This document shows positions 28,381 to 37,788 of a stretch of 64,000 nt of DNA, one piece after another. Origin of the DNA: Pelagibacteraceae bacterium (GTDB lineage Bacteria > Pseudomonadota > Alphaproteobacteria > HIMB59 > GCA-002718135); contig PBDN01000010.1 of the NCBI GenBank assembly GCA_002718135.1, positions 1-64,000 of the forward strand. Reading direction: 5' to 3'. A model generated the notes under the pieces. The model was not told the DNA's origin. It ran no database searches and saw nothing but the letters and a program-made list of their open reading frames with translations. Made by a program: the position numbers and the translations under genes. Positions within the stretch are counted from its first letter, which is position 1, and each line of letters starts with the position of its first letter.

Positions 28381-29173
28381 TATACTGGAAAAAATCTGTA
28401 AAGATAAAATCAATGAATTAGAAGAAACTAAAAAAAGATGTTCCTATAGGACATTGGAAAAATTGATTTCACCAAAATTGCAAAAACGTGAATTTAAGGA
28501 AAAATTAATTTCTTCCCAAAAAAATAAAAAAAATTTTATTATAGGAGAAATAAAAAAACAAAGTCCTAGCGCTGGTGAAATAGTTAAGGATTATATTCCA
28601 GAAGAAATAGGAATTATCTATGAAAAATCTGGCATAGGCGCATTATCAATATTAACTGAAACTAAATATTTTTTAGGAAGCGCAGATCACATATCTTTAT
28701 TAAAAAATAAATCCAACTTACCAATACTAAGAAAAGATTTTATTATTGACAAGTATCAAGTTTTAGAAAGCAAAATATATCAAGCAGATTGTATATTACT
28801 TATTTTATCAATACTTTCTGATCATCAGACAAAAGAATTTATAAATTTAGCAAATGAATTAAAGTTAGACTGTATTATTGAAGTTCATAATAAAGATGAA
28901 CTAAAAAGAGCTATTAATATAAATTATCCTGTTATAGGTATAAATAACAGAAATCTAAAAAATTTAGATGTCAATCTTTCCAATTCTATTAAATTAAATA
29001 AAAGTTTAACAAATGATTTTACAATAATTGCAGAAAGTGGAATAAAATCACCTAAAGATATAAAAAAATATAATGAATCAGAGATTTATAATTTTCTTAT
29101 TGGAGAAAGTTTATTAAAATCTCAAGATAAAGAAAAAAAAATAGGAGAATTACTTTTAAATGAAACATTTTAA
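28373..29173 (+). CDS. trpC: Indole-3-glycerol phosphate synthase
   Basis: Closes the indole ring from carboxyphenylribulosamine phosphate; 266 residues. The sequence shows GEIKKQSPSAGEI, the catalytic-lysine block PILRKDFIIDKYQV, IGINNRNLKNLDV, and IAESGIKSPKDI. It is the monofunctional form without a fused TrpF. The gene overlaps moaC by 14 bases. Confidence 0.96.
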   Translation: MTNILEKICKDKINELEETKKRCSYRTLEKLISPKLQKREFKEKLISSQKNKKNFIIGEIKKQSPSAGEIVKDYIPEEIGIIYEKSGIGALSILTETKYFLGSADHISLLKNKSNLPILRKDFIIDKYQVLESKIYQADCILLILSILSDHQTKEFINLANELKLDCIIEVHNKDELKRAININYPVIGINNRNLKNLDVNLSNSIKLNKSLTNDFTIIAESGIKSPKDIKKYNESEIYNFLIGESLLKSQDKEKKIGELLLNETF

Positions 29174-29615
29174 TAAAAAAGATAACCCTTACATTGTAGA
29201 TGTATCTAAGAAAAACATAACACAAAGATCCGCATCAGCTATTGGTGAGATAAAGTTTGATAAAGAAACTTTTAAAATAATTCAATCATTTAAAACAAGA
29301 AAAGGTAATCTAGAAAAAACAGCTATCATCGCCGGAATAATGGGGGCAAAAGAAACATCGAAATTAATACCTCTGTGTCACAATATACCAATTAACCATA
29401 TAAACGTGGATATAAAAAAAAATATTAAAAGATCATTATTAATTGTTGAATGCACTGTTAAAACTAATGCCAATACCGGTGTTGAAATGGAGGCGTTAAC
29501 TGCAGTATCAATTAGTTGTCTTACAATTTATGACATGTGCAAATACTTAAATAAAAAAATAAAAATACAAAACATAAAACTTTTGTCAAAATCAGGCGGT
29601 AAATCTAATATTTAA
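29160..29615 (+). CDS. moaC: Cyclic pyranopterin monophosphate synthase
   Basis: Second step of molybdenum cofactor synthesis; 151 residues. Conserved blocks are DVSKKNITQRSA, GIMGAKETSKLIPLCHNI, and NANTGVEMEALTAVSI followed by the catalytic DMCKYL. All look functional. In most alphaproteobacteria moeA follows and then lexA; here lexA follows directly after a 66-base gap. No other moa or moe gene is in the window, so whether the pathway is complete cannot be judged. Confidence 0.95.
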   Translation: MKHFNKKDNPYIVDVSKKNITQRSASAIGEIKFDKETFKIIQSFKTRKGNLEKTAIIAGIMGAKETSKLIPLCHNIPINHINVDIKKNIKRSLLIVECTVKTNANTGVEMEALTAVSISCLTIYDMCKYLNKKIKIQNIKLLSKSGGKSNI

Positions 29616-29642
29616 ATTATTGAATAATAATAATTTTTTTTT

Positions 29643-29657
29643 GTTCTTGTTTTGATC
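29643..29657. promoter_or_regulatory. Imperfect second LexA box upstream of lexA
   Basis: GTTC, seven bases, then GATC: one mismatch from the alphaproteobacterial SOS box GTTC-N7-GTTC. It lies six bases before the perfect box at 29663 and is in the opposite half-site orientation. It may be a second, weaker LexA site or chance. Confidence 0.45.
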
Positions 29658-29662
29658 GTTAA

Positions 29663-29677
29663 GAACATATATAGAAC
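29663..29677. promoter_or_regulatory. Perfect alphaproteobacterial SOS (LexA) box at lexA
   Basis: GAAC-ATATATA-GAAC, an exact direct repeat of the alphaproteobacterial LexA operator (equal to GTTC-N7-GTTC on the other strand). It ends four bases before the lexA ATG at 29682. The spacer contains TATATA (29668-29673), a possible -10 box, with TTGTTT at 29647-29652 as a possible -35 at 15-base spacing. LexA bound here would cover the promoter and the ribosome-entry region, giving classic autorepression. Confidence 0.85.
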
Positions 29678-29681
29678 AGAT

Positions 29682-30311
29682 ATGCTTACAAAAAAACAAA
29701 AGGAATTATTTGACTATCTGCAAGATTATATTTCTGGAAAAGGTATATCTCCATCTTTTGAAGAAATGAAAAAAGCAGTTAATTTGAAGTCAAAGTCTGG
29801 CATTCATAGGCTTATTACAAGTTTAGAACAAAGAGGTTTTATCAAAAGATTAAAACATAAAGCTAGGGCTATGGAAATAATTAAAAATACTTTTTCTAAA
29901 CAAACTATTACTAATAATGAATCATTTGTCTCTATACCTCTAATTGGTAAGATTGCTGCAGGAGATGCTATTGAAGCAATTGAAAATGAAAGTGATCATA
30001 TATCTGTTCCAAATTCATTGGTATCATCAAATTTTAAATACTTTGGATTAAAAGTTAAAGGACTTTCAATGATTAATAAAGGAATTTTTGATGGAGATAT
30101 AGCTGTAATAAAAAAAACAACTTCAGTTGAAAATGGTAAAATTGCTGCTGTTATTACTGATAATAATGAAGTTACCTTAAAAACAATAAAATTTGATAAA
30201 AATAAAATACTATTAATTCCAGCTAATACTTCATATCAAACAAAAGAATATAAATTGGGAGAAATTCAGATACAAGGTACTTTATCTGGAATAATCAGAA
30301 AATATAATTAA
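29682..30311 (+). CDS. lexA: LexA repressor
   Basis: The SOS-response repressor, 209 residues. The winged-helix DNA-binding domain (about 1-65) includes SPSFEEMKKAVNLKSKSGIHR, typical of alphaproteobacterial LexA. The self-cleavage site is Ala-Gly in GKIAAGDAIEA. The catalytic Ser is in KGLSMINKG and the Lys in VTLKTIKF. I chose ATG at 29682 (MLTKKQKELFDYL), which matches the family start; a TTG ten codons upstream would run through the operators. Four bases before this start is a perfect SOS box, so autoregulation is very likely. RecA is not in the window. Confidence 0.96.
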   Translation: MLTKKQKELFDYLQDYISGKGISPSFEEMKKAVNLKSKSGIHRLITSLEQRGFIKRLKHKARAMEIIKNTFSKQTITNNESFVSIPLIGKIAAGDAIEAIENESDHISVPNSLVSSNFKYFGLKVKGLSMINKGIFDGDIAVIKKTTSVENGKIAAVITDNNEVTLKTIKFDKNKILLIPANTSYQTKEYKLGEIQIQGTLSGIIRKYN

Positions 30312-30333
30312 AAGTTATCTTTAATAAAATAAG

Positions 30334-31734
30334 ATGACAAAATTGATTACAAGATTTGCGCCTTCCCCTACTGGTCCTTTACACCTAGGTGGTCTAAGAA
30401 CGGCATTAATTAATTATATATTGAGTAAACAAGATAAATCTTCAAAATTTTATATTAGAATTGAAGATACTGATAAAAAAAGATCAGAAAAAAAATTTAC
30501 AGACGAAATAATTAATGGATTGAAATGGATTGGTTTAAATTGGGATTCAGAAATACAAATACAATCCAAAAGAATATCTAGGCATCAAGAAATTGCAAAT
30601 ATTTTATTATCTCAAAAAAATGCATATAAATGTATTTGCACTGAAAATACATTAAAAGAAAAAAGGGAGAGAATAAAATTAAATAAAGTAAATAAAAAAA
30701 AATTGTGCACAACATGCAAAAATGACGATAAAATTCAATTATCAGATAATAATTACGTAGTTAGAATACATATACCTGATAATGGAAGTACTAAAATTAA
30801 AGATAATATTAAAGGTGATATTTCAATAAATAATTTAGAGATGGACGATTTTATTTTAATTAGGCAAAATGGAGAACCTACTTATATGCTTTCAGTGGTG
30901 GTTGATGATTTTGATCTAGGTGTTAATTCTATTGTAAGAGGAGATGATCATTTTTATAATACCTTTAGACAATATTATATTTATAAATATATGAATTGGC
31001 CATTGCCTGAATATTCTCATATACCGCTAATTCATGGAGAAGATGGGGCTAAACTATCTAAAAGACATGGAGCTGTTAATTTATTAGAATTAAAAAATAA
31101 AGGATATTTACCTGAAGCTATTATAAATAATTTAATATTACTTGGATGGTCTCCAAATAAAGGAAATTATGAATTCGTAAACTTACAAGAAATAATAAAA
31201 AAATTTAAAATTACAGATATTTCAAAATCTTCAAGCATTTTTAGTTATGAAAAATTAAATTTTTTTAATAATTATTATCTGAGAAAAAATGAAAAATTGG
31301 ATTATTTTTTATCTTATTGTAAAGAAAATGATAATTTAATTAAATATTATAATGAAGATAAAGAAAAATTAATTAAAATATTTAATTTATATAAAAAACA
31401 ATTAAATTATTATGAAGAAATTATAAAAATTATTCCTATTTATTTTGATAAAAATTTTAAATTTTTAAAGATTGAAGAATTCAATAAAATTTTTAATAAC
31501 AAAATTCAAGATTTTAAAAATGATTTAGATGAGATAAAAGTTTGGGACAAAAAAAATCTTAGTGAATTTATTGACAATTACTTAGTAAAAAATAATATAA
31601 AATTTCCTGAATTTGGTAAACCATTAAGAAATATTCTTATAAATTCTCTAAGTGGGCCTTCTTTGTCTGATATATTGGATATTTTAGGAAAAAAGGATAC
31701 TATAGAAAGATTAAATCAATATATAGTAGATTAG
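30334..31734 (+). CDS. gltX: Glutamyl-tRNA synthetase
   Basis: Charges tRNA-Glu, and in alphaproteobacteria usually also tRNA-Gln for the GatCAB amidation route; 466 residues. The class I HIGH-like motif is in APSPTGPLHLGGLRTALIN and the KMSKS-like motif in GAKLSKRHGAVNL. A cysteine group near residues 105-130 (CICTE ... CTTC) could hold zinc. Many alphaproteobacteria carry two paralogues; whether a second exists here is unknown. It starts 22 bases after lexA. Confidence 0.96.
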   Translation: MTKLITRFAPSPTGPLHLGGLRTALINYILSKQDKSSKFYIRIEDTDKKRSEKKFTDEIINGLKWIGLNWDSEIQIQSKRISRHQEIANILLSQKNAYKCICTENTLKEKRERIKLNKVNKKKLCTTCKNDDKIQLSDNNYVVRIHIPDNGSTKIKDNIKGDISINNLEMDDFILIRQNGEPTYMLSVVVDDFDLGVNSIVRGDDHFYNTFRQYYIYKYMNWPLPEYSHIPLIHGEDGAKLSKRHGAVNLLELKNKGYLPEAIINNLILLGWSPNKGNYEFVNLQEIIKKFKITDISKSSSIFSYEKLNFFNNYYLRKNEKLDYFLSYCKENDNLIKYYNEDKEKLIKIFNLYKKQLNYYEEIIKIIPIYFDKNFKFLKIEEFNKIFNNKIQDFKNDLDEIKVWDKKNLSEFIDNYLVKNNIKFPEFGKPLRNILINSLSGPSLSDILDILGKKDTIERLNQYIVD

Positions 31735-31737
31735 TTT

Positions 31738-33096
31738 ATGAATGATTTTGAAAATAATAATGATGATAAAAAATCGTTTACCCTCTTTAATAACGAAACG
31801 GGTAAATCATATGAAATTCCTATAATAAAAGGATCTGTAGGTCCAAATGTTTTAGATATACGTAAATTTTATAAAGAAACAGGAATGTTTACTTATGATC
31901 CTGGTTTTACATCTACTGCTTCATGTGAATCATCAATTACATATATTGATGGGAATAAAGGAAAATTACTACATAGAGGTTATAGTATTAACGATTTAGC
32001 AAATAAAAGTGATTTTTTAGAAGTTTGTTATTTACTACTTCATGGAGAGCTTCCCTCTGTAGAAGATAAAAATAAATTTAAAGATGTAATTATAAAGCAC
32101 ACCATGCTTCATGAACAATTAGTTTATTTATATAGAGGCTTTAGAAGAGATGCTCACCCGATGGCAATAATGGTTGGTGTTGTAGGAGCTCTCTCAGCTT
32201 TTTATCATGATAGCACCGACTTTGCTGATATGAACCAAAGAATGATAGCCTGTCACAGATTAATTGCAAAAATCCCAACTATAGGTGCAATGGCTTATAA
32301 GTACTCAATAGGACAACCTTTTGTATATCCAAGAAATGATTTAAATTATTCAGAGAATTTCCTTTATATGACATTTTCTGTACCTACTGAAAAATTTTCA
32401 ATAAACCAAAAAATTGTTAAAGCTATGGATAGATTTTTTATTTTACATGCTGATCATGAGCAAAATGCCTCAACATCCACAGTTAGATTAGCAGGATCAT
32501 CAGGAGCAAATCCATTTGCATGTATTGCTGCAGGAATTGCATCCCTATGGGGACCGGCACATGGAGGGGCAAATGAAGCTGTTATAAAAATGTTAGAGGA
32601 AATTGGCAGTATTGAAAATATACCTAATTATATAAATAAAGCAAAAGACAAAAAGGATCCGTTTAGATTAATGGGTTTTGGTCATAGAGTTTATAAAAAT
32701 TATGACCCTAGAGCAGAAGTAATGAAAGAAAGTGCATATGAAGTATTAGAAGTATTAAATAAGCACGATGATCCATTATTTAAAATTGCGATTGAACTAG
32801 AAAAAATTGCATTAAAAGACCAATATTTTATTGATAAAAAATTATTTCCTAATGTAGATTTTTATTCAGGTATTATTTTAAAAGCTTTAGGTTTTCCAAC
32901 ATCAATGTTTACAGTTTTGTTCGCAATAGGAAGAACAGTTGGATGGATTTCACAATGGAAAGAAATGATTGAAGATCCAATTAATAAAATTGGAAGACCT
33001 AGACAGTTATATACTGGATATAAAGATCGAGAATATGAAATAGAATCAGCAAGAGAGAAAAAATCAATATTTAAATGGCTGTGGAAAAAAGATTAA
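31738..33096 (+). CDS. gltA: Citrate synthase
   Basis: Condenses acetyl-CoA and oxaloacetate, the entry to the TCA cycle; 452 residues. Active-site His residues are in [10 protein letters not shown] and in [14 protein letters not shown], and the Asp in [10 protein letters not shown]. The N-terminal beta domain is the long form of proteobacterial type II enzymes, so NADH or alpha-ketoglutarate regulation is possible. It is three bases after gltX. Its stop overlaps that of convergent lpxB by four bases. Confidence 0.97.
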   Translation: MNDFENNNDDKKSFTLFNNETGKSYEIPIIKGSVGPNVLDIRKFYKETGMFTYDPGFTSTASCESSITYIDGNKGKLLHRGYSINDLANKSDFLEVCYLLLHGELPSVEDKNKFKDVIIKHTMLHEQLVYLYRGFRRDAHPMAIMVGVVGALSAFYHDSTDFADMNQRMIACHRLIAKIPTIGAMAYKYSIGQPFVYPRNDLNYSENFLYMTFSVPTEKFSINQKIVKAMDRFFILHADHEQNASTSTVRLAGSSGANPFACIAAGIASLWGPAHGGANEAVIKMLEEIGSIENIPNYINKAKDKKDPFRLMGFGHRVYKNYDPRAEVMKESAYEVLEVLNKHDDPLFKIAIELEKIALKDQYFIDKKLFPNVDFYSGIILKALGFPTSMFTVLFAIGRTVGWISQWKEMIEDPINKIGRPRQLYTGYKDREYEIESAREKKSIFKWLWKKD

Positions 33097-33113
33097 ATTA
33101 TTTTTTTTAATCT
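33090..33113. terminator. Possible bidirectional hairpin at gltA/lpxB stops
   Basis: AGATTAAA (33090-33097) is exactly complementary to TTTAATCT (33106-33113) around an eight-base loop, covering both stop codons. The stem is almost all A-T and its only long T-run is in the loop, so it is a weak candidate for a two-way terminator at the end of two long convergent runs. Confidence 0.35.
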
Positions 33114-34214
33114 ATTAGTAATAATTTTATACGGATCAATTCCTGTATCTATAAGTTGAATAGTTTTTTGTATTTTAGATAACTGTTTGCTTCTTACAGT
33201 TTTATTGAACAAAAAATATTTAAAAGTATTAAGTAATTTAGTTCTGGTAAGTTTATGGTTTACCAATTCTTGAATAATCATTTCATTTTTTATGATATTT
33301 AGTAAATTTGCATATTTCACTTTTACCAAAAAACTAAAAATAAATTCAGTTAAAATATTTAATTTGTAAATAATAATTTGGGGTATTAATCTTTTAGAAA
33401 TTTCAAGTGAAGCAGTGCCTGAACACGTGATACTCATAAATACTCGTTGATAATATTTATCGTTTAAATCATTATTTGTTGAAATAATAGTTTTTACATT
33501 CCAATTTTTAGTTTTATTTTTAATAAGAGACTCTAAATGTGGAAGAGTAGGTATAAAAATTATAAAATCTAAATTTTTATTTGAATTAATATAATTATAA
33601 ATAACTTCAAAATATTTGAACAATTTTTTTATCTCGTTTTCTCTACTGCCCATAAGAAAAGATATATAGTTTTTTTTAATTTTATTATCATTATAATTTT
33701 TTTTAATATGATAAATAGGATGGCCAATAAAAGTAGTTTTTAATCCATAATTTTCAAAATATTTTTTCTCAAATTCAAAAAGTGTAAATATTTCATCATA
33801 TAATTTTGCAAATTTTTTAGCTCTATTAGGTCTCCATGCCCATACTGTTGGCGCAACTATTTGAATAATTTTTTTATTAAATCCACTTTTCCTAATTTTT
33901 TTTACTAAATTATAATTAAAATCAGGTGAATCTATACAAATTATAATATCATATTGATTTATACGTATTTCATTAGAAACAAAATCAATAATTTTAACAA
34001 ATTTAAATATTGAAAATATAATTTCAACAAAACCTATAGATTTAAACAAACTTATATCAAAATATTTTTTTCTAAAGAATTTTTGAGAATTTTTTCCAGA
34101 AATTCCATCTATAATATAATTTTTATAATCAATATTCTTTAAAATATTATAGCATATATTTTCACCAGACTGTTCAGTGCATGAAATAAAGATTTTTTTT
34201 TTATAAATATTCAA
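33093..34214 (-). CDS. lpxB: Lipid-A-disaccharide synthase
   Basis: A peripheral membrane glycosyltransferase that joins UDP-2,3-diacylglucosamine and lipid X; 373 residues. It starts [18 protein letters not shown] (usual family form xGExSGDxxxA). [17 protein letters not shown] is the strongly conserved central block, with FIGHPIYH and [12 protein letters not shown] after it. [13 protein letters not shown] is the family's SGTATLE motif. It ends the 28-gene minus-strand run. It starts one base after lpxI. Confidence 0.95.
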   Translation of the reverse strand: MNIYKKKIFISCTEQSGENICYNILKNIDYKNYIIDGISGKNSQKFFRKKYFDISLFKSIGFVEIIFSIFKFVKIIDFVSNEIRINQYDIIICIDSPDFNYNLVKKIRKSGFNKKIIQIVAPTVWAWRPNRAKKFAKLYDEIFTLFEFEKKYFENYGLKTTFIGHPIYHIKKNYNDNKIKKNYISFLMGSRENEIKKLFKYFEVIYNYINSNKNLDFIIFIPTLPHLESLIKNKTKNWNVKTIISTNNDLNDKYYQRVFMSITCSGTASLEISKRLIPQIIIYKLNILTEFIFSFLVKVKYANLLNIIKNEMIIQELVNHKLTRTKLLNTFKYFLFNKTVRSKQLSKIQKTIQLIDTGIDPYKIITNRLKKII

Positions 34215-34215
34215 T

Positions 34216-35025
34216 TTAATTTATTGTTGCAATAAAGATATTATTTTGATCAGCATATTTTTTAATTTTATCTTTTTCTAAAATTATGCATTTATTTTTT
34301 TCAAGAAAAATTCCCTCATATCCAAATTTCTTTATTAATTTAACTGTATTCATTCCAATTGTTGGTATATCAAGTATCAAGCTTTGATTAGATTTACTAA
34401 ATTTGACAAGAATACCTTTGTCTCCTTTAGTTTTATAATTTTTGCATCTTGTTATTAATTGATCTGTACCCTCGGCTGCCTCAACTCCTAAAATAATTTG
34501 ATTTTGAATTATGATACTTTGTCCTAGATCTAATTTTGCAAAATTTTTTATCAAATCTCTAGATTTATTTAAATTTTTTATAGAATTTTTAGTTGGTCTA
34601 TTTCTTGTAAGATTTTTTTCAACTGAAAATAAATCATTACAATGATTTCTCCAGTCAAAAAATTTAAATCCTTTATTGCAAAAAAATTCTTGAATTGAAA
34701 TTAATAATTTATTATCACCTTTTTTTTCTAGTAAAAATTTTTTTACAAATTTTAAAGTATCAATATCTAATTTCAAATCTGATATACTTGGTCTTTTAAT
34801 ATTTCCTACTAAAATTAAGCTTGTAACTTCATGTTTTTTTAATTCGTTAAAAATTGTTTTAATTGAATTTAGTGTAATTTTAACAGTTTTAAAATTAGAA
34901 TATTTTTTTTTATCAAAATATTGATCTATTACAAAAAAAACAATTTTATAATTTTTTTTAACTAAATTTTGACCAATTACAATTGGTAAAATACCACCTC
35001 CTGCTATAATTCCAATTTTAATCAT
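34216..35025 (-). CDS. lpxI: UDP-2,3-diacylglucosamine pyrophosphatase LpxI
   Basis: Cleaves UDP-2,3-diacylglucosamine to lipid X, replacing LpxH in alphaproteobacteria; 269 residues (former DUF1009). It starts KIGIIAGGGILPIVIGQNL. It contains LVGNIKRPSISDL, the GQSIIIQNQIILGVEAAEGTD block and LDIPTIGMNTV. It lies between lpxA (eight-base overlap) and lpxB (one-base gap), the diagnostic alphaproteobacterial order. Confidence 0.94.
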   Translation of the reverse strand: MIKIGIIAGGGILPIVIGQNLVKKNYKIVFFVIDQYFDKKKYSNFKTVKITLNSIKTIFNELKKHEVTSLILVGNIKRPSISDLKLDIDTLKFVKKFLLEKKGDNKLLISIQEFFCNKGFKFFDWRNHCNDLFSVEKNLTRNRPTKNSIKNLNKSRDLIKNFAKLDLGQSIIIQNQIILGVEAAEGTDQLITRCKNYKTKGDKGILVKFSKSNQSLILDIPTIGMNTVKLIKKFGYEGIFLEKNKCIILEKDKIKKYADQNNIFIATIN

Positions 35026-35803
35026 TGCTTAATACACAAATGCCTCTTTTTTTATTTTTTAAAATGAAATTTATTATATCTTTAATTTCAGTAATTAATT
35101 TTAATTTATCATCTAAATCTTTAATATTGACCTCTATTGAACTATTAATATTAAAAATTGAATTAGTTGCAGTTCGTATTGTTAATATATCTTTATTTGA
35201 TAAACCCTTTCTTTTTAAACCAACAATATTCAAACCTTTTAGATTACACCTTATTCCAGTATAAAGTCCATATGGTATAATATTTTTTTCAACTCCACTC
35301 ATTCCACCTATCATTGCATTTTTACCTATATTTACAAATTGATGAACTGCAGAATTACCACCTATTATTGCATAATCATCAATTTCAACATGACCTGCTA
35401 ATGTTGCATTATTTGCTAAAATTACATTCGACCTTATTTGACAATCATGAGCAATATGTGCTCCCACCATAAATAAACAGTTGTTCTTTATTATTGTATG
35501 AAGTCCTCCTCCTTGAGTTCCTGGGTTAACCGTAACACTTTCTCTAAAGGTATTATAATTACCAATTTTAATATATGATTTTTCACCTTTGTATTTTAAA
35601 TCTTGAGGATTTGTTCCTATAGAACTAAATGGGTAAAATTTGTTTCCATTGCCTATTTCAGTATTACCTACTATGTTGACATGAGAAATTAACACATTTT
35701 CATTTCCAATTTTTACATTATCACCTATAATACAATATGGTCCAATATTAGTAGATGGGTCAATTTCAGCCTTATTAGATATAATAGAAGAAGGATGTAT
35801 CAT
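35018..35803 (-). CDS. lpxA: UDP-N-acetylglucosamine O-acyltransferase
   Basis: First enzyme of lipid A synthesis, a cytosolic trimer; 261 residues. The N-terminal two-thirds is a left-handed beta-helix of hexapeptide repeats beginning HPSSIISNKAEIDPSTNIG. The catalytic His is in MVGAHIAHDCQI. The C-terminal helical part includes GLYTGIRCNLKGLNIVGLKR. It follows fabZ after 56 AT-rich bases in which I see no clear signal. Confidence 0.96.
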   Translation of the reverse strand: MIHPSSIISNKAEIDPSTNIGPYCIIGDNVKIGNENVLISHVNIVGNTEIGNGNKFYPFSSIGTNPQDLKYKGEKSYIKIGNYNTFRESVTVNPGTQGGGLHTIIKNNCLFMVGAHIAHDCQIRSNVILANNATLAGHVEIDDYAIIGGNSAVHQFVNIGKNAMIGGMSGVEKNIIPYGLYTGIRCNLKGLNIVGLKRKGLSNKDILTIRTATNSIFNINSSIEVNIKDLDDKLKLITEIKDIINFILKNKKRGICVLSND

Positions 35804-35859
35804 AATATGTCTAGTAAATTATAATTAATAAAATTGAATTAATTAATTATTACAAATTA

Positions 35860-36294
35860 TTACTTATAAGTAATCATAGCCGAAAATTCTGCCTCACTAA
35901 CTTTGATTTCATTGCAGAGAGCCAATCCTTTGAATTTATAAACATCACGTACTTTATTTATAAATGAAACTTCAAAAAAAATTTCATCATTGGGATATAT
36001 AGGTTTCCTAAATTTCGCTCTACTAACACTCATAAAAAGTACAGATTTTTCTTTGAACTTTCTTAAATTATCTGAAACAACTACACCGGCAGTTTGTGCC
36101 ATAGCTTCAATTATAATAACCCCTGGGACAATAGGGTGATCGGGGAAATGACCTTTAAAAAATTCTTCATTATCTTTAAATATTTTAGAAGAAATACCCA
36201 TTTCACCTTTAGTAATAATTTTACATGAATCAATGAATAAAAAGGGGCTTCTATGAGGAATTAATTGTTTAATTTGTTCTAAATCTAAATTCAT
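35860..36294 (-). CDS. fabZ: (3R)-hydroxyacyl-ACP dehydratase
   Basis: Dehydrates 3-hydroxyacyl-ACP in fatty acid elongation; 144 residues. The start is [12 protein letters not shown]. The active site is [20 protein letters not shown], holding the catalytic His and Glu. It competes with LpxA and LpxD for 3-hydroxyacyl-ACP, which explains the shared cluster. It overlaps lpxD by four bases. Confidence 0.96.
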   Translation of the reverse strand: MNLDLEQIKQLIPHRSPFLFIDSCKIITKGEMGISSKIFKDNEEFFKGHFPDHPIVPGVIIIEAMAQTAGVVVSDNLRKFKEKSVLFMSVSRAKFRKPIYPNDEIFFEVSFINKVRDVYKFKGLALCNEIKVSEAEFSAMITYK

Positions 36295-37283
36295 TTAATT
36301 TTATTTAATTTTAAAATATTTAATTTCCATTTTTTTATATCAATAGCTGGAAATCCAGCAACTATTGAATTATCAAATAGGTTTTTTGTTACACCACTTT
36401 TTGCTGCTATAGTAACATTTTTACCAATATTTAAGTGCCCTGAAATTCCAGCTTGTCCACCAATTTTTACAAAATCTCCAATTTTAGTACTGCCTGCTAT
36501 GCCAACTTGCGCTGCAATAATAGCATGTTTACCGATAACAACATTATGAGCTATCTGTATTAAATTATCCAATTGAGAATTTGATTGTATAATTGTTGAA
36601 TCAAATACTGCTCTATCAATTGTAGTATTTGACCCAATAGAACAATTATCTTCAATGACAACATTGCCAAAATGTTCAATTTGAATTTTTGTTTTAGGAT
36701 CAAATCCAAATCCTTTTCCACCAATAACACAGCCTGATTTAATAATACAGTTTTCTCCTATTATACAATTGGATAAAACAACATTTGAGTCAATAAATGA
36801 ATTTTTTTTAATCACCACATTTGGTCCTATTGAGCAATTTGATTTAATAATAACATTATCTTCAATTTTAGTATCTGCATACACATTGGTAAATGAGTCT
36901 ATTTGAATATTATTCATTAATACTGTTTGATTTTCTATAAAAGAGTTTTTAGAGATTGTAGCATTAGAAACAATTTTCGTTTTTAAAAGATTAGTAACAC
37001 ATGCAAATGCGTTATATGGATCATCTACAATTATTGGATAGCAATTATTATTTAAATATTTAAGGTTTTTATTTTCAATAAAACAACCTTTAGCGTTAGA
37101 TTTTTTTAAATTAGTTTTTAATTTTAAATCATTAAAGAAGGTTAAATCATTTTTTTTAGCATTATCTAAAGAATTAATACCTAAAATTAAATCATTATCT
37201 GGAATTTTAGAAATAATTTTAATTGAATAATTAGATAAAAATTTTTTTATATCTATAAATTTATAACTATTTGTATTCTTCAA
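36291..37283 (-). CDS. lpxD: UDP-3-O-acylglucosamine N-acyltransferase
   Basis: Third lipid A enzyme; 330 residues. An N-terminal uridine-binding domain (about 1-105, with [10 protein letters not shown]) precedes a hexapeptide-repeat beta-helix. GGKGFGFD is present, and the catalytic His is in [11 protein letters not shown], followed by [15 protein letters not shown]. The gene overlaps skp by 17 bases. Confidence 0.95.
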   Translation of the reverse strand: MKNTNSYKFIDIKKFLSNYSIKIISKIPDNDLILGINSLDNAKKNDLTFFNDLKLKTNLKKSNAKGCFIENKNLKYLNNNCYPIIVDDPYNAFACVTNLLKTKIVSNATISKNSFIENQTVLMNNIQIDSFTNVYADTKIEDNVIIKSNCSIGPNVVIKKNSFIDSNVVLSNCIIGENCIIKSGCVIGGKGFGFDPKTKIQIEHFGNVVIEDNCSIGSNTTIDRAVFDSTIIQSNSQLDNLIQIAHNVVIGKHAIIAAQVGIAGSTKIGDFVKIGGQAGISGHLNIGKNVTIAAKSGVTKNLFDNSIVAGFPAIDIKKWKLNILKLNKIK

Positions 37284-37788
37284 AACTAAGATCTATTTTT
37301 GTATTATTTATTTCATTTAATATTTTTTTAGTAATGTTTATATCATTTGATGCCATAATATAATTTTTACTATCAAATATAACATCAATATTCTCATCAC
37401 TAGCATATTTTTCCATTAATTTTAATATATTTTGCAGAATATTATTCTTTATTTTAGTTATTTGATTTTCATAATGAAAATTAAATTTATCAACATTATC
37501 TTGGAATTTTTTAAATTTATTATTATATTTATCAATCTCAATTTTTAATTTTTCATTTGTTAAAATTAACTTTAATTCTTCAATTTCATTTATCATTTCA
37601 GTTAATTCTTTTTCTTCATTAGTATATAGGTCTTTAAATTTTTGTTGATCTTTTTGTATATTAAGAAATATTTTCTTATATTGGTCACAATTATTTATAA
37701 TATAATCAATATCAACAACTGCTAATTTATTTGCAAATAATTTACTTGAGAAGACAATTATAAATAAAATTAATGTATTTCTGATCAA
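37267..37788 (-). CDS. skp: Skp/OmpH-family periplasmic chaperone
   Basis: A periplasmic holdase for outer-membrane proteins on their way to BamA; 173 residues. A signal peptide (about 1-20, [16 protein letters not shown]) is followed by [14 protein letters not shown], the usual OmpH start. A long charged coiled coil (about 45-130) and a conserved end ([22 protein letters not shown]) follow. It overlaps bamA by four bases. Confidence 0.9.
   Translation of the reverse strand: MIRNTLILFIIVFSSKLFANKLAVVDIDYIINNCDQYKKIFLNIQKDQQKFKDLYTNEEKELTEMINEIEELKLILTNEKLKIEIDKYNNKFKKFQDNVDKFNFHYENQITKIKNNILQNILKLMEKYASDENIDVIFDSKNYIMASNDINITKKILNEINNTKIDLSFEEYK

Noticed and set aside
29652..29681. lexA start at TTG 29652
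   Set aside because: It would place the operator inside the coding region; the family N-terminus starts at ATG 29682.
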